Shown here piece by piece: positions 63,915-64,000 of a DNA stretch of 64,000 nt. Position numbers and translations under genes: made by a program. The notes under the pieces were generated by a model that saw nothing but the letters and a program-made list of their open reading frames with translations, was not told the DNA's origin and made no database searches. Source of the stretch: Rossellomorea sp. y25. Its GTDB lineage: Bacteria > Bacillota > Bacilli > Bacillales > Bacillaceae_B. Every line of letters starts with the position of its first letter. Positions within the stretch are counted from its first letter, which is position 1. The stretch covers positions 4,455,501 to 4,519,500 of the forward strand of contig NZ_CP145886.1 in NCBI RefSeq assembly GCF_038049935.1, in the 5' to 3' direction.

Positions 63915-64000
63915 CTGAATCCCCCTTATGTAAAATCCTTAGACTTCTGAATTTTAGCATAACTTATATAGGTTTTCACCATTTTTTTCCACTAAAAGGG

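Overview
The window comes from a spore-forming member of the Bacillaceae (Bacillus sensu lato). Low-to-moderate GC content, strong AGGAGG-type ribosome binding sites, frequent TTG/GTG starts and many sporulation genes point this way. From fbaA to ung (about 1-42 kb) the gene order follows the B. subtilis ywj-ywi-ywh-ywg-ywf-ywd segment left of the origin: fbaA, spo0F, ywjG, pyrG, rpoE, fatty-acid oxidation genes, ywjF, ywjE, uvsE, argS, ywiB, speB, speE, pbpG, ywhD, ywhC, ywhB, ywgA, ywfO, rsfA, lipL, pta, hemQ, cwlJ, gerQ, ywdK, ywdI, ung. A perfect parS site beside ung fits an origin-proximal position.

Region by region: (1) 1-1.6 kb holds glycolysis (fbaA) and the phosphorelay protein Spo0F, with a recognisable sigma-H promoter. 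(2) 1.6-5.9 kb is an ABC importer of the ribose/galactose type, preceded by a SAM-I (S-box) riboswitch. A sugar-type transporter under methionine control suggests uptake of a methylthioribose-like compound. (3) 6-8.7 kb holds pyrG, with a leader attenuator, and rpoE. (4) 9.2-20.6 kb is an acyl-CoA degradation block: membrane Fe-S oxidoreductase, thiolase, hydroxyacyl-CoA dehydrogenase, two acyl-CoA dehydrogenases, a TetR regulator and the B12-dependent fused mutase IcmF. Candidate FadR-type, TetR and cre operators lie in front. (5) 20.8-41 kb is mostly conserved core: cardiolipin synthase, UV endonuclease, a XapX peptide, ArgS, polyamine synthesis, spore PBP, spore germination enzymes, lipoyl relay, acetate overflow and heme synthesis.

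(6) 41-64 kb is more accessory. It contains ung, a stress protein with a sigma-B-like promoter, pyridoxal kinase, bacillithiol deacetylase and an ABC-2 exporter with its own TetR regulator (two operators flank the promoter). It also contains a short-chain dehydrogenase, a phage-like lysis cassette (49.6-52.6 kb), a PQQ-type sugar dehydrogenase lipoprotein, HAD phosphatases, AtoE and YjiH transporters, an Sda-like kinase inhibitor peptide, a cytochrome P450, and a sensor kinase paired with a large extracytoplasmic membrane protein.

The most interesting system is at 49.6-52.6 kb. It is a sigma factor split over two genes (SigO/RsoA-like), followed by an M15 endopeptidase, an amidase, a YvrJ-family peptide, a second two-helix membrane peptide and a Hol-Tox type peptide. 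The sigma gene and the first lytic gene are preceded by matching promoter-like elements (GGTTGT, 17 nt, CTTCTTTATA) and by leaders that share hairpin features. This suggests a self-amplifying lysis or wall-remodelling regulon.

Intergenic DNA carries several repeat families: a three-copy palindromic element whose arms differ between copies yet stay complementary, a 126-bp tandem array of long hairpins, a 21/42-bp tandem repeat, and scattered GAGGGACGGACCTC hairpins. No rRNA, tRNA, CRISPR array or insertion sequence was recognised.
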